From JACQWR01 sp964614365 (GTDB taxonomy: Bacteria; Desulfobacterota; Syntrophia; Syntrophales; JACQWR01), in contig CAZTLA010000061.1 of the NCBI GenBank assembly GCA_964614365.1, positions 1 to 16,579 on the forward strand: a stretch of 16,579 nucleotides of DNA. Reading direction: 5' to 3'. A model generated the notes under the pieces. The model saw only the letters and a program-made list of their open reading frames with translations. It was not told the origin of the DNA and did not search any database. How positions within the stretch are numbered: position 1 is the stretch's first letter; each line of letters opens with the position of its first letter. Shown piece after piece: positions 6,990 to 15,030 of this stretch. A program made the position numbers and the translations under genes.

Positions 6990-7991
6990 ATGAGGAACTG
7001 TTCGTGGGCGCTTATCCTTTTATCCGTTCTTATCGGGCTTGCCGTTCCCGATGAGTCGTTGTCGGCTCCTTATTATGAAAATAAGGTGATCAAGATTGTC
7101 TCGGGGTCGGAGCCGGGAGGAAATTACGATCGCATCGCCCGGCTGTTTGCAAAACATCTTCGCAAATATATTCCCGGGAAACCCACGATCATCATTGAAA
7201 ACATGCCGGGAGCGGGCAGTCTGATCGCCGCCAATTACATTTACCGGCAACCTCCGGACGGCCTGGCAATCGCAGCCCCCCAGCGGGGCATCCCCATTGC
7301 CCAGTTGACGAAGTCATCGGGAGTAAAATATGACGTCATGAAATTTGAATGGATCGGTTCGGCATCGACGGAACCGATGGTATTCGCCATCCGGACCAAC
7401 CATGTCATTAAAAATATCAACGACCTCAGGAAGACAAAGGACCCCGTTTACGTGCCCGGCGCGGGCCCCGGCGCCTCCGACTATCAGTTCACGTACCTGC
7501 TGAAGGAATTCGTCGGACTAAACATCAAGAGCGTGACCTACCCTTCCGGCACGGCGGGAAGACTGGCATTGCAGCGCAACGAGGTGGATGCCATAGCCGG
7601 CTCCTACAGCTCGATGAAGTCCTTCATCGACCAGGGTATCGTGCGCCCCCTGGTCCGTTCGCGGGTTGCCGAGCCCGAGATTGAAAATCTGCCCGTCGAT
7701 GAAGACCTTGTCGCAGACAGCAAGGGCAGAATCATCATGTCCATGCGCGCCGCCTCCGACCGCATCGCCCGCCCCTACATGGCGCCGCCGGGGACCCCCG
7801 CACCGATCATGAAAATATGGAGAGAGGCCTTTGCCAGCGCCGCCCAAGACAAGGAACTGCTGGAAGAATCGAAAAGATACAGTATCACCGTCCAGTTTAT
7901 CCCGCAGGAAGAATGCATGAAGACCTTGCGATACATGCTCAATCAACCCGATGAGATCGTCCGGGAATTCAGCAAATACGTACAGTTTTGA
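6990..7991 (+). CDS. TctC/Bug-family periplasmic solute-binding protein (copy 2)
   Basis: The protein has 333 residues with an N-terminal signal peptide (MRNCSWALILLSVLIGLAV, likely cut near SLSA). Family motifs are PGGNYDRIARLFAKHL, IIIENMPGAGSLIAANY, GASDYQFTYLL and APPGTPAPIMKIW. It aligns along its whole length with the minus-strand protein at 13716-14723 (shared KYIPGKPTIIIENM, GASDYQFT, ARPY/GRPY-APPGTP, FAKY/FSKY at the end), so the two are paralogues. A GAGAGGAGAAACG Shine-Dalgarno region precedes the ATG. The gene overlaps nothing, and ends 23 bases before a convergent cupin gene. A small hairpin (TCGTT/AACGA, 6965-6978) lies in the gap before it. The ligand is not known. Confidence 0.88.
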   Translation: MRNCSWALILLSVLIGLAVPDESLSAPYYENKVIKIVSGSEPGGNYDRIARLFAKHLRKYIPGKPTIIIENMPGAGSLIAANYIYRQPPDGLAIAAPQRGIPIAQLTKSSGVKYDVMKFEWIGSASTEPMVFAIRTNHVIKNINDLRKTKDPVYVPGAGPGASDYQFTYLLKEFVGLNIKSVTYPSGTAGRLALQRNEVDAIAGSYSSMKSFIDQGIVRPLVRSRVAEPEIENLPVDEDLVADSKGRIIMSMRAASDRIARPYMAPPGTPAPIMKIWREAFASAAQDKELLEESKRYSITVQFIPQEECMKTLRYMLNQPDEIVREFSKYVQF

Positions 7992-8014
7992 TGCGCGGGA
8001 AAACAGGGAAGCGG

Positions 8015-9109
8015 TTACTTGTTCCCGTTGCCGCCGGCAAATTCCTCCATGTCGCAGCTGATACCGGCTGCCTTCAATTCCTCCAGATACAGCGGATGGA
8101 TGCTCGGATCCTGATCGGCATAATCGATCTGGTTTCCGCCCTCTTTCATGTTTTTATCGCCCGTATACCGCCTGAAAACGGGATTTTTCTTGCTTCCCCA
8201 GCGTATTGCCAGGTAACGGGCGGGGATGGCACCGATATTAAAATGCTGGTGAAACTCCATATCACGGGGAACGAAAATGCTGCCCGGGTGCCAATGAATG
8301 CGTTTGCGTTCCTCTCCTTCCCGCCAAAGCAGCGAATACCCCTTGCCGGCAAGGATGATCACGTGTGCACCCGGACCATGACGATGTCCCTTCTTATAGC
8401 GCCCGACGGGAAATTCAGAAATATGGGCGGCCATGCTGGCGTTTGCCAATTCGAGCCTCGTATTCCTGTCACGGCCCCGTTCCGTCCGCGGCACCAGGGA
8501 AAATGACCGCACGTCCGGAACAAAATTGGTCTCCCAGAAACGAATGTCATGCATGGCGCCCTGTCCGGAGAAAAAATCTTCCTCGCCGGAAAAGCGGTTG
8601 AGAAATTGATGTGAGGAATTGAAGACAAAATCAAGATCGTGGAACAAATTTATCACCAGGGGGGCGTCCGTGACGGCCATATATCGGGCCGGCGCGCTGC
8701 CACTGCCGTTGAAGTGCTGGTAGTGCGCGTTCAACGGAATGGCAAACAGACTGCCTTCTTTCCATTCGAATTCCGTCGGGCGCTTCCCGTCCAGCCATAC
8801 CTTGGTCGCGCCCTGTCCGCTCATGATGCAGACCACTTCTTCGTACATGTGGCGATCGGGATTCAGCTTGCCCCCGGGAGGTATCTCGCAAATATACATA
8901 TCATTGATGTCCTCGGCGCCTTCCAGATTGAGAAACGCCCCGTTCCCTCCCTTGCGATCCCATCGGGCCAACGGCAATTCGTTTACATCTTGAACAAAGG
9001 CCGTGACGATCCGCGGAATGCCCTGTGACTCCACCCACCGTTGATAGCACGATTTACCATCGGCAAATCCACTCAACGTATCAATGTCCTGCTGCTTCGT
9101 CGTCGTCAT
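8015..9109 (-). CDS. Bicupin metal-binding protein, dioxygenase-like
   Basis: The protein has 364 residues with two cupin (double-stranded beta-helix) domains, like gentisate dioxygenase and related enzymes. The N-terminal cupin has a metal-binding pattern (PGGKLNPDRHMYEEV, then LNAHYQHFN). The C-terminal one has PVGRYKKGHRHGPGAH, a GKGYSLLW strand and EFHQHFN. Both therefore seem able to hold a metal ion. The start is ATG at 9109 with GGGTGG several bases upstream; a longer reading from 9148 is less likely. It has its own promoter about 140 bases upstream. It follows the kinase gene at 9311-10966 on the same strand after a 201-base gap. Gentisate-type dioxygenases need oxygen, so in an anaerobe it may be an isomerase, a sugar-binding or a sensing protein instead. 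The substrate is not known. Confidence 0.8.
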   Translation of the reverse strand: MTTTKQQDIDTLSGFADGKSCYQRWVESQGIPRIVTAFVQDVNELPLARWDRKGGNGAFLNLEGAEDINDMYICEIPPGGKLNPDRHMYEEVVCIMSGQGATKVWLDGKRPTEFEWKEGSLFAIPLNAHYQHFNGSGSAPARYMAVTDAPLVINLFHDLDFVFNSSHQFLNRFSGEEDFFSGQGAMHDIRFWETNFVPDVRSFSLVPRTERGRDRNTRLELANASMAAHISEFPVGRYKKGHRHGPGAHVIILAGKGYSLLWREGEERKRIHWHPGSIFVPRDMEFHQHFNIGAIPARYLAIRWGSKKNPVFRRYTGDKNMKEGGNQIDYADQDPSIHPLYLEELKAAGISCDMEEFAGGNGNK

Positions 9110-9150
9110 CTCTGAACCACCCCTTCTCCGGCAATGAGTTTCTGTCAACC

Positions 9151-9164
9151 GTAAGCGCTATTAC
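9151..9164. promoter_or_regulatory. Imperfect palindrome in the bicupin leader
   Basis: GTAAGCGCTATTAC has inverted GTAA/TTAC ends and a partly palindromic AGCGCT centre. It lies between the promoter and the start codon and could be a repressor operator. No regulator gene is nearby. Confidence 0.25.
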
Positions 9165-9253
9165 CGCACCTACTTGCTTGCGCGATCCGGCACCTGCTTC
9201 ATTTGTTTGTTTGGATTTGTTTTTTTGATACGAACTCGTTTTTTGTTTCGCCA

Positions 9254-9282
9254 AGTATAGGGACAGGACGCTTGTGAGTCAA
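9254..9282 (-). promoter_or_regulatory. Sigma-70-like promoter of the bicupin gene
   Basis: On the minus strand TTGACT (-35) and TATACT (-10) are separated by exactly 17 bases. Transcription would start near 9247, giving an A-rich leader of about 140 bases before the ATG. This is the best sigma-70 match in the window. Confidence 0.7.
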
Positions 9283-9291
9283 TGAAATAAT

Positions 9292-9308
9292 CACCACAAA
9301 AAAGGTGG
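9292..9308 (-). terminator. Weak hairpin after the kinase gene
   Basis: Just after the kinase stop codon, CCAC and GTGG arms (or CACC and GGTG) flank a run of six T on the minus strand, with ATTATTTC after it. The stem is only four base pairs, so this is a weak terminator call. Confidence 0.2.
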
Positions 9309-9310
9309 AA

Positions 9311-10966
9311 CTACCTGGCCTGCCTCCCCGCAATCCTTTGGGCAAGCGCAAGCACCTCGCGAAAGGGGTGCTGAATCTGGGTGGTGGTCACCGTAATGTC
9401 GGTGTTGGCGATGGTTCCGTACCGGGTGGGGTCGCCGGTTTCCGCAACGTGGTGGGAAATCACGTCTACCAGCTCCGTCTCCGTTCCCATCCGGATGTGA
9501 TGCTCGTCCATCTCCATGATCTCTCGGATTTGCGGCTTGGTCCGGTGCTGGATAAAGTGCTGAGCCCCAAGCGTCGCGGCACGCAGGGCATGGCCACCGT
9601 CCCATCCAATGGCGTTGAGCCCGATGAAGATGCCCGTAAAGACATCGCCGGCTCCCAGGGTGGAGGAAAAGCTCGTAAGATAGTCGTCGCCGCAAACGAT
9701 CCGACGATTCGCGAAGCGGACGGACTTGCCCTCGGCCAAACGGGCTTTTTTCCAGAAGACGCGGGCGCGCTCCGGTCGCATGATCTCGGTATAGCGGGCG
9801 CCTTGGCTGCCGCCGGTGATTAATACCTTGCCTCCTTCCTCCTGCTCTCCCGTCCGCCCACTGTTCATCTGATGCGCGAGGAACGTAGCCATGGCATCAA
9901 TACCGCGCTTCATCGTGGAATTGTCCAAAAGAGTGAGTTCGTCCCGATTCAGGATGGCGTAATTGATATAGGGAACGACCGCGGAGTAGATGAAGTCCTG
10001 GCGGTATTCGTAGAACCGCTCGCTCTCAACGGCGTAATATTTCTCCGTCACCAGACGATCAAGGCCTTTCAGGAGTGTCAGCGTAGGACAAAAGTAGGTA
10101 ACGACTCCGCTGGCATGGGCTGTCCGGAGGAGGCGCACGAGGAGCCGGATTTCCTCATGGTTGGTCATGGAGCTCAAAACGAGATGCGTCTCCACGAAGT
10201 CAGGATCCCTTCGCAATTTATACTCGATGCCGAAATACTTCTTCTTCAACTGATCCGTGGGGATGATTTCTTCGTTAATCTTATTCGACAGGATAATGCG
10301 GTCGAGGGCTTTGTCGTCCTCGCCGATCATGGTGATCACATAGCTGGCCCGTGGCAGGAGGCCTTCCACGTGCATATCCTCTGCGTCGCCGACCGAAACG
10401 TCGAGAGGACGGTACAGATTTTCTATGATCCTGAACTTCGGATGATGGAGATCGAAAAAAAAGTGATGTTCAACAGAGATATTCTCCACGTGACCGGCAA
10501 GCTCCGGAGACGCATAGAGTGCCTTGATCTCCTCGATGATGTTCTTGTTGTTCCCGCCGAGATGTATCTTGACCGCCTCGGCGGCACGGACGATGTTCAG
10601 ATCGCCGTCATTCCGGATCACGTGCGGGAATTTCTCCTGGAGCTCCTGCAGAATCGCCGCCTTGTCCCCGCTTAGGGTAAACGGGAACTGTTCGGGGTGT
10701 TTCCCGCCGAACTCCATGCCGTAGTAGGGTTTGTCGTGCAGGTACTGAAGCTCCACGTTCGCCATGGGGTTAACGTAGATGGTCTGACCAAGCTCGGCCA
10801 CGGCCATCTCGAAGATCGTTCCCACGGGAAGAAGGATTCTCGTACCGGCAATGAAGACGTTTTTGTCCGTGACCCGGTGGAGTTCATCCATCCGGACGGT
10901 TATCATATAGTCGAATACCGGCACACCCCCGACATAGATGAAGCGCTTTCTCGCATTACCTGACAT
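9311..10966 (-). CDS. PfkB/ribokinase-superfamily kinase with C-terminal extension
   Basis: PfkB-family enzymes phosphorylate sugars and related alcohols with ATP or ADP. The protein has 551 residues, well above the usual 300-350. The N-terminus matches the family start (FIYVGGVPVFDYMITV). The hallmark STLGAGDVFTG lies at 435-445, with catalytic Asp441 in GAGD (438-441) followed by the anion-hole region. After the GAGD helix there are about 80 extra residues (from about 470) of unknown role. The middle holds segments not seen in small PfkB kinases, including HLGGNNKNIIEEIK and a long lid region. The larger size and NNxxE-like segment also recall ADP-dependent sugar kinases, but the assignment is not firm. 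The start ATG is six bases after GGAGGAG. It lies 68 bases after the ferredoxin gene and is probably the last gene of that operon. No substrate can be named. Confidence 0.75.
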   Translation of the reverse strand: MSGNARKRFIYVGGVPVFDYMITVRMDELHRVTDKNVFIAGTRILLPVGTIFEMAVAELGQTIYVNPMANVELQYLHDKPYYGMEFGGKHPEQFPFTLSGDKAAILQELQEKFPHVIRNDGDLNIVRAAEAVKIHLGGNNKNIIEEIKALYASPELAGHVENISVEHHFFFDLHHPKFRIIENLYRPLDVSVGDAEDMHVEGLLPRASYVITMIGEDDKALDRIILSNKINEEIIPTDQLKKKYFGIEYKLRRDPDFVETHLVLSSMTNHEEIRLLVRLLRTAHASGVVTYFCPTLTLLKGLDRLVTEKYYAVESERFYEYRQDFIYSAVVPYINYAILNRDELTLLDNSTMKRGIDAMATFLAHQMNSGRTGEQEEGGKVLITGGSQGARYTEIMRPERARVFWKKARLAEGKSVRFANRRIVCGDDYLTSFSSTLGAGDVFTGIFIGLNAIGWDGGHALRAATLGAQHFIQHRTKPQIREIMEMDEHHIRMGTETELVDVISHHVAETGDPTRYGTIANTDITVTTTQIQHPFREVLALAQRIAGRQAR

Positions 10967-11034
10967 GCTGCTCCTCCGAACTGATGGGCAAAACTACCGG
11001 GCATCCCCGCTTTTGAAGAATCTTTTCTTTCTCG

Positions 11035-11583
11035 CTACGTCGCCTTGAGAACGACCGACGGCATGAGGGAGTCATCATACAGGAACCCCTTCATCTCCCG
11101 CTTAGCCCCATATGCCCGCTCCAACGCATGCATCTCCCCCGCATCCAGGGCGCGCATTATACAGGCCTCCACGCATACGGGTTTTTTCCCTTCCTGCCAG
11201 CGTTCCCGGCAGAAATCGCACTTCTCCATTTTCGCGTCGGCTCCATTGCCAAACTGCGGCGATCCGTACGGACAGACCTCTTTGCACGTGCCGCATTGCT
11301 CCTGTCCCAGACAGAGCTCTCCCTGCACGGCAACGATGCCGTTGTCTGTCGACTTGCTGATGGCCTGAGCCGGACAATGACTCGGGCAGGCAGGGTCCTC
11401 ACAGTGATAGCAGGGACGCACGTGATAGGCTACAACCGGATGGGGAAACATGCCCTCTTCGACGCAGTGAACCTTCAGCCAGTGCGCCGTGCCCGCGGGA
11501 ATATCATGCCAGTCCTTGCACGCCACGGCGCAGGTAAAGCACCCTACGCACCTGGTTTGATCGAAATAGAATCCCAACTGCAT
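11035..11583 (-). CDS. Ferredoxin-like electron-transfer subunit (DmsB-type, four Fe-S clusters)
   Basis: This small subunit passes electrons to or from the molybdoenzyme encoded immediately upstream. The 182 residues hold four Cys clusters. They are CxxCxxCxxxC at 12-22 (CVGCFTCAVAC), CxxCxxxxCxxxC (CYHCEDPACPSHC), CxxxxxCxxCxxxC (CLGQEQCGTCKEVC) and CxxC...CxxxC (CDFC and CVEAC). The third has five residues between its first two Cys instead of two. The ATG at 11583 follows GAGG with a five-base spacer; a GTG two codons earlier is not supported. It lies 13 bases after the catalytic-subunit gene. No signal peptide or membrane anchor subunit (DmsC/NrfD type) is present, so the pair is probably cytoplasmic or associates with an unlinked partner. 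Confidence 0.88.
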   Translation of the reverse strand: MQLGFYFDQTRCVGCFTCAVACKDWHDIPAGTAHWLKVHCVEEGMFPHPVVAYHVRPCYHCEDPACPSHCPAQAISKSTDNGIVAVQGELCLGQEQCGTCKEVCPYGSPQFGNGADAKMEKCDFCRERWQEGKKPVCVEACIMRALDAGEMHALERAYGAKREMKGFLYDDSLMPSVVLKAT

Positions 11584-11596
11584 CGCCACCTCGCTT

Positions 11597-13684
11597 TCAC
11601 GCCTTCTCGATTTGCACCAGCGCCGTATTAAAGGGAAACGCCCCTCCCGGCGAGGGCTCGTCTCGTGTCAGGATGTTGGCACACCCACCCCGGTCAATCC
11701 CCTGCTCATCCGGCGCATACCAGGCCCCGGCCGGCAGGATCGCCACACCCGGCATTAACCGTTCGGTCACGGTCGCCGGAATGATCATTGCGCCCCGGTC
11801 ATTGAACACCCGCACCTGATCGCCTTCCCGGATATCCCGCTGACGGGCGTCGCCGCCGTTCACCACGACCGCCTGCGGGATCAGTTCCTTGAGCCGGGGA
11901 ATCGTGTCAAACTGGGCATTGGCCCTGCGTTTGGCATGTTTGGTCACCAATTGAAGCGGATATGTTGCGGCCAGGGGATCATTGATGCCCTCCCAGGTCT
12001 CGATATACCGGGGTATCGGCGGCAGGAGGGGGTTGTTCATCTCGGCGATCCGCCGGGAGTATATCTCGATCTTGCCGGAAGGGGTGGGAAAGGGATGGCG
12101 ATCGGGATATTCAATCTGCTTCTGAAACGCCACATACGGTTCCTTGCGCGCGATCCAGTGCACCCCGCTCTCCTTAAAGGCCTCGTAATCCGGAGTCCCA
12201 AAGCGTCTGGCCACATCCCGGAGCGGCTCTTCACCGGTCCGGGTGTCATAATCAGGAATCCCGATACGGGCGGCCAGTTCCTTCGCGATTTCATTTTGCG
12301 CTCTGCATTCGCCCAGGGGTTCGATGATTTTCCGCTGAAAACCGAGGTGGCCCAAACTGACCCCGAGGGTTATATCGTCCCGTTCCACAAAGGACGCGGT
12401 GGGCAGGATGATATCGGCATATCGGGCGGTTGCCGTCAGGTACTGTTCCGCAACAACGATGAAATCGATCGTCTTCAAGACGCTGATGATCTTATTGGTA
12501 TTGGGAGTGGAATTCAGATAGTTCGAGCTGACGATAAACAGCAGCTTGTAATCGGCGGGATACCCGCCCTGTTTTCCCTGGAGAATGGCGTCCGCCACCT
12601 TGGTCAGGTGGACGTGGGGATATTGTTCACCGCCCGGAATTTTGATCGCACCGGGCCTGGATTTTTCCACGGGATTGACCGCCTTGGGCACGGCAGATCC
12701 CAGCCCCATACCGAAGGGGTAGCCTCCCTGGGTTGACTCCCAGGCCCGCGCCGCTGCGTCTCCCCCGTGGATGCCCACGTTGCCGGTCATGGTCGCCAGC
12801 GTGATCGCCTCGGCCCAGACGGGGGTTTTGGGAATGCCGTCTTCCGTTCCCAGGACATATTCCCGGAATTGGTCGAACCCAACCGTATAGGTGTCGAGAA
12901 AATGCTGATCCTGGAGACCTTCACTGACGATCACCTGCGCCATGGCCGCAAGCATGGCCGTATCCGTTCCCGGCCTGATGGGAATCCATTCATGGGCAAA
13001 CACGGCGGCGGAATCGCTGAAGTACGGATCAACGGCGACGATGCGGGCGCCCGCCTCTTTCGCTTTCGCCGGAAAATACGGCGTATTGGTGCCGGTCATC
13101 GTCCCGGCCGGATCCCATCCCCACATGATGATCAGCCGGGAATGGACGAGATCGTCTCCCGTGTTCGAGCAGAACAGCGAGCCATAGTTCATAAACGACG
13201 CAAACATGCCCGCCTGAAACGACGGGGTGCCGGTGCGGGCGGTAAAACCGCCGGCCAGCGCCAGAAGCCGGTTCATGGTGGCAGGGTTGTTCAGGCAGAC
13301 CTGATCGCCCGGCGCGTGCAGGTAGAGGATGGATTTGGGGCCAAAGGCCTCTTGCGTCTGTTTCAATCGGGTGGCGACGGTATCCAATGCCTCGTCCCAG
13401 GTGATGCGTCGAAACTTCCCTTCCCCCCGGTCGCCGATCCGCTTCAGGGGATGCAAGAGGCGATCGGAAGAATAGACCCGCTGCCGGAGGGCGCGTCCCC
13501 GCGCGCAGGCCCGAAGCTGGGGTTCCGGGCCGGTGTCGGTTTCAACGTGGATGATGCGACCGTCTCCGACATGCACGTTCAGCAGGCATGCCCCTCCGCA
13601 ATGCGTGGCGCATACCGTGCGCGCCCTATGACTATTTTGCTTTTCGCCATCCTTCATGAGATATGCGCCCGTCAACACCGGCAA
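11597..13684 (-). CDS. Molybdopterin oxidoreductase, DMSO-reductase family, catalytic subunit
   Basis: Enzymes of this family carry a molybdenum- or tungsten-bis-pterin cofactor and reduce, oxidise or rearrange small molecules. The N-terminus has a [4Fe-4S] motif C25-x3-C29-x3-C33 and C60 in a CARG context. Then come the family stretches YSSDRLLHPLKRIGDRGEGKF, IMWGWDPAGTMTGTNT, AHEWIPIRPGTDTAML and the C-terminal cofactor domain (THAKRRANAQ, REGDQVRVFNDRGAM, AILPAGAWYAP). No twin-arginine signal peptide is seen, so it is probably cytoplasmic. The start shown is TTG at 13684, the first start codon after the in-frame stop; ATG at 13657 is an alternative and neither has a strong Shine-Dalgarno. 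The protein appears to lack about 40 residues between T295 and L296. The gene is 31 bases after a TctC-type gene and 13 before its Fe-S subunit gene. The substrate is unknown. Confidence 0.88.
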   Translation of the reverse strand: MPVLTGAYLMKDGEKQNSHRARTVCATHCGGACLLNVHVGDGRIIHVETDTGPEPQLRACARGRALRQRVYSSDRLLHPLKRIGDRGEGKFRRITWDEALDTVATRLKQTQEAFGPKSILYLHAPGDQVCLNNPATMNRLLALAGGFTARTGTPSFQAGMFASFMNYGSLFCSNTGDDLVHSRLIIMWGWDPAGTMTGTNTPYFPAKAKEAGARIVAVDPYFSDSAAVFAHEWIPIRPGTDTAMLAAMAQVIVSEGLQDQHFLDTYTVGFDQFREYVLGTEDGIPKTPVWAEAITLATMTGNVGIHGGDAAARAWESTQGGYPFGMGLGSAVPKAVNPVEKSRPGAIKIPGGEQYPHVHLTKVADAILQGKQGGYPADYKLLFIVSSNYLNSTPNTNKIISVLKTIDFIVVAEQYLTATARYADIILPTASFVERDDITLGVSLGHLGFQRKIIEPLGECRAQNEIAKELAARIGIPDYDTRTGEEPLRDVARRFGTPDYEAFKESGVHWIARKEPYVAFQKQIEYPDRHPFPTPSGKIEIYSRRIAEMNNPLLPPIPRYIETWEGINDPLAATYPLQLVTKHAKRRANAQFDTIPRLKELIPQAVVVNGGDARQRDIREGDQVRVFNDRGAMIIPATVTERLMPGVAILPAGAWYAPDEQGIDRGGCANILTRDEPSPGGAFPFNTALVQIEKA

Positions 13685-13715
13685 TACTCAGGTGCATCTT
13701 CGCCATGACAGCCGA

Positions 13716-14723
13716 TTAGAACTTGATATATTTGGCAAATTCTTTTTTTACGTCCTCGGGCTGATTCACCACGTTCTGGATGACCTTCAATATCTCTTCC
13801 GGCGGGGTATATTTTATATCGATCTGTGATCTCTTGGCCTCCGTCAGCAGATCGGGATCCTTACAGACCTTGACAAAGGCATCGCGCAGGATCTTCATCA
13901 GCTCCGGAGGGGTGCCCGGCGGGGCGACATAGGGCCGTCCCGTCAGATCGGCGGCGGAATACATAGCCATGATTGCCTTGCCCATTTTGTCGTTGCTCAG
14001 GTCTTCATTGACGGGCAGACGCTCGATGCCCTCATCGGGGACCCTCCCGCGGAGCAGGGGCCTCACCAATCCCCTGTCGATGAACGGTTTCATCGAGGTT
14101 AACGAACCGGAACGCCCGTCGGCCTCTTTTCTCTCGATTGCCAGCATGCTCTCTGCGCTCCCCGGATAGCTCAGTATCTTGATATTCGGCACGAGAAATT
14201 CCTTGATCAGGGTCGTAAACTGGTAATCCGATGCGCCGGTGCCGCTGCTGGCCATGGCGATGACTTCCTTGGACTTCATCAGCTCCTGGGCCGTCTTGTA
14301 GGGCAGGTCCGTCCTGACGCAGAATACCGTTGCCTCGACGGCGGTGGACCCAATCCATGCATACTTGGCAATATCGAACTTCACGCTTTCCAGTTTGAGG
14401 ACCGGTGCAAAGGGGAGTGCCCGGTTGAAGGTTCCAATGGTCAAACCGTTCGGCTTGGCAATGACGTAGAGATAATTGGCGGCGATCAGGCTGCTGGCAC
14501 CCCCCATATTCTCAATAATGATCGTCGGTTTCCCGGGAATGTATTTGTTGAGGTGCTTTGCGAGGAGTCTGCTCATGCGATCGTATCCGCCGCCGGGGGT
14601 AAATCCCACGAGCATCTTCAGCACCTTGCCTTCGTAATAGGGTGCAGCCGAAAGGGAGCGGGGAGAAAAAAACAGGGAAAGAACCAATAGCCCCGTCAGC
14701 GTAACGAAAAGCGATCTTCTCAT
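13716..14723 (-). CDS. TctC/Bug-family periplasmic solute-binding protein (copy 3)
   Basis: The protein has 335 residues with a signal peptide (MRRSLFVTLTGLLVLSLFF, likely cut near SLSA). Motifs are PGGGYDRMSRLLAKHLNKY, IIIENMGGASSLIAANY, SSGTGASDYQFTTL and VAPPGTPPELMKIL. It is a full-length paralogue of the plus-strand protein at 6990-7991. The start at 14723 follows AGGAGG with a six-base spacer; a longer reading to 14741 has no such site. It is the first gene of an apparent operon with the molybdoenzyme, the Fe-S subunit and the kinase. Its ligand may therefore be the compound handled by those enzymes or a related one, but no transporter partner is present. Confidence 0.88.
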   Translation of the reverse strand: MRRSLFVTLTGLLVLSLFFSPRSLSAAPYYEGKVLKMLVGFTPGGGYDRMSRLLAKHLNKYIPGKPTIIIENMGGASSLIAANYLYVIAKPNGLTIGTFNRALPFAPVLKLESVKFDIAKYAWIGSTAVEATVFCVRTDLPYKTAQELMKSKEVIAMASSGTGASDYQFTTLIKEFLVPNIKILSYPGSAESMLAIERKEADGRSGSLTSMKPFIDRGLVRPLLRGRVPDEGIERLPVNEDLSNDKMGKAIMAMYSAADLTGRPYVAPPGTPPELMKILRDAFVKVCKDPDLLTEAKRSQIDIKYTPPEEILKVIQNVVNQPEDVKKEFAKYIKF

Positions 14724-14804
14724 ACGGTACCTCCTTCCCACCTGTTGTTGTATGGATATGAGGATCCTGTCAAAAGACTCAATGATTTTGCGATGCTTCG
14801 GTAA

Positions 14805-14833
14805 TATCTACACTGTCCTCGGAACTATGTCAA
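14805..14833 (-). promoter_or_regulatory. Possible sigma-70-like promoter of the TctC-molybdoenzyme operon
   Basis: On the minus strand a perfect TTGACA lies 17 bases from TAGATA. The -10 box is poor, so support is moderate. It would give a leader of about 75 bases. The gap from 14724 to 15030 holds otherwise only a CTTC-GTAA-GAAG hairpin just after the ATPase stop (about 15015-15027), and I see no gene in it. Confidence 0.4.
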
Positions 14834-15030
14834 TGTGAATATCAGAAGCACCTTGCGTCATTGGTGATTGAACGTGCGGAAAGGAAAGATGAGTAACCGA
14901 TCGTGTGTTTGATTTGGTTGTTTGGCCGAATAGAGGGAAATAGACTCCCGCCAGATTTACCCTCCCTCCTCGCATTCGCGGGGATGCGGGGATCGGCAAC
15001 GACAGAATTGCGGACCTTCTTACGAAGCCC

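Noticed and set aside
8028..8040. Perfect palindrome TTGCCGCCGGCAA near the end of the bicupin gene
   Set aside because: It is inside the coding region, has a one-base centre and no T-tract, so it is neither a terminator nor a convincing site.
9170..9202. Ten-codon leader peptide in the bicupin leader
   Set aside because: No Shine-Dalgarno sequence precedes its ATG and the codon content suggests no attenuation, so it is not listed as a gene.
9872..10675. Plus-strand reading frame (267 codons) opposite the kinase
   Set aside because: The minus strand encodes a kinase with clear motifs; the opposite frame shows no family pattern.
12767..13708. Long plus-strand reading frame (313 codons) opposite the molybdoenzyme gene
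   Set aside because: It is antisense to a well-recognised protein, its translation is Arg/Gly-rich with no family features, and it has no ribosome binding site.
14970..14990. CGCAT/ATGCG hairpin after the ATPase gene
   Set aside because: The stem is five base pairs with no T-run after it in either direction.
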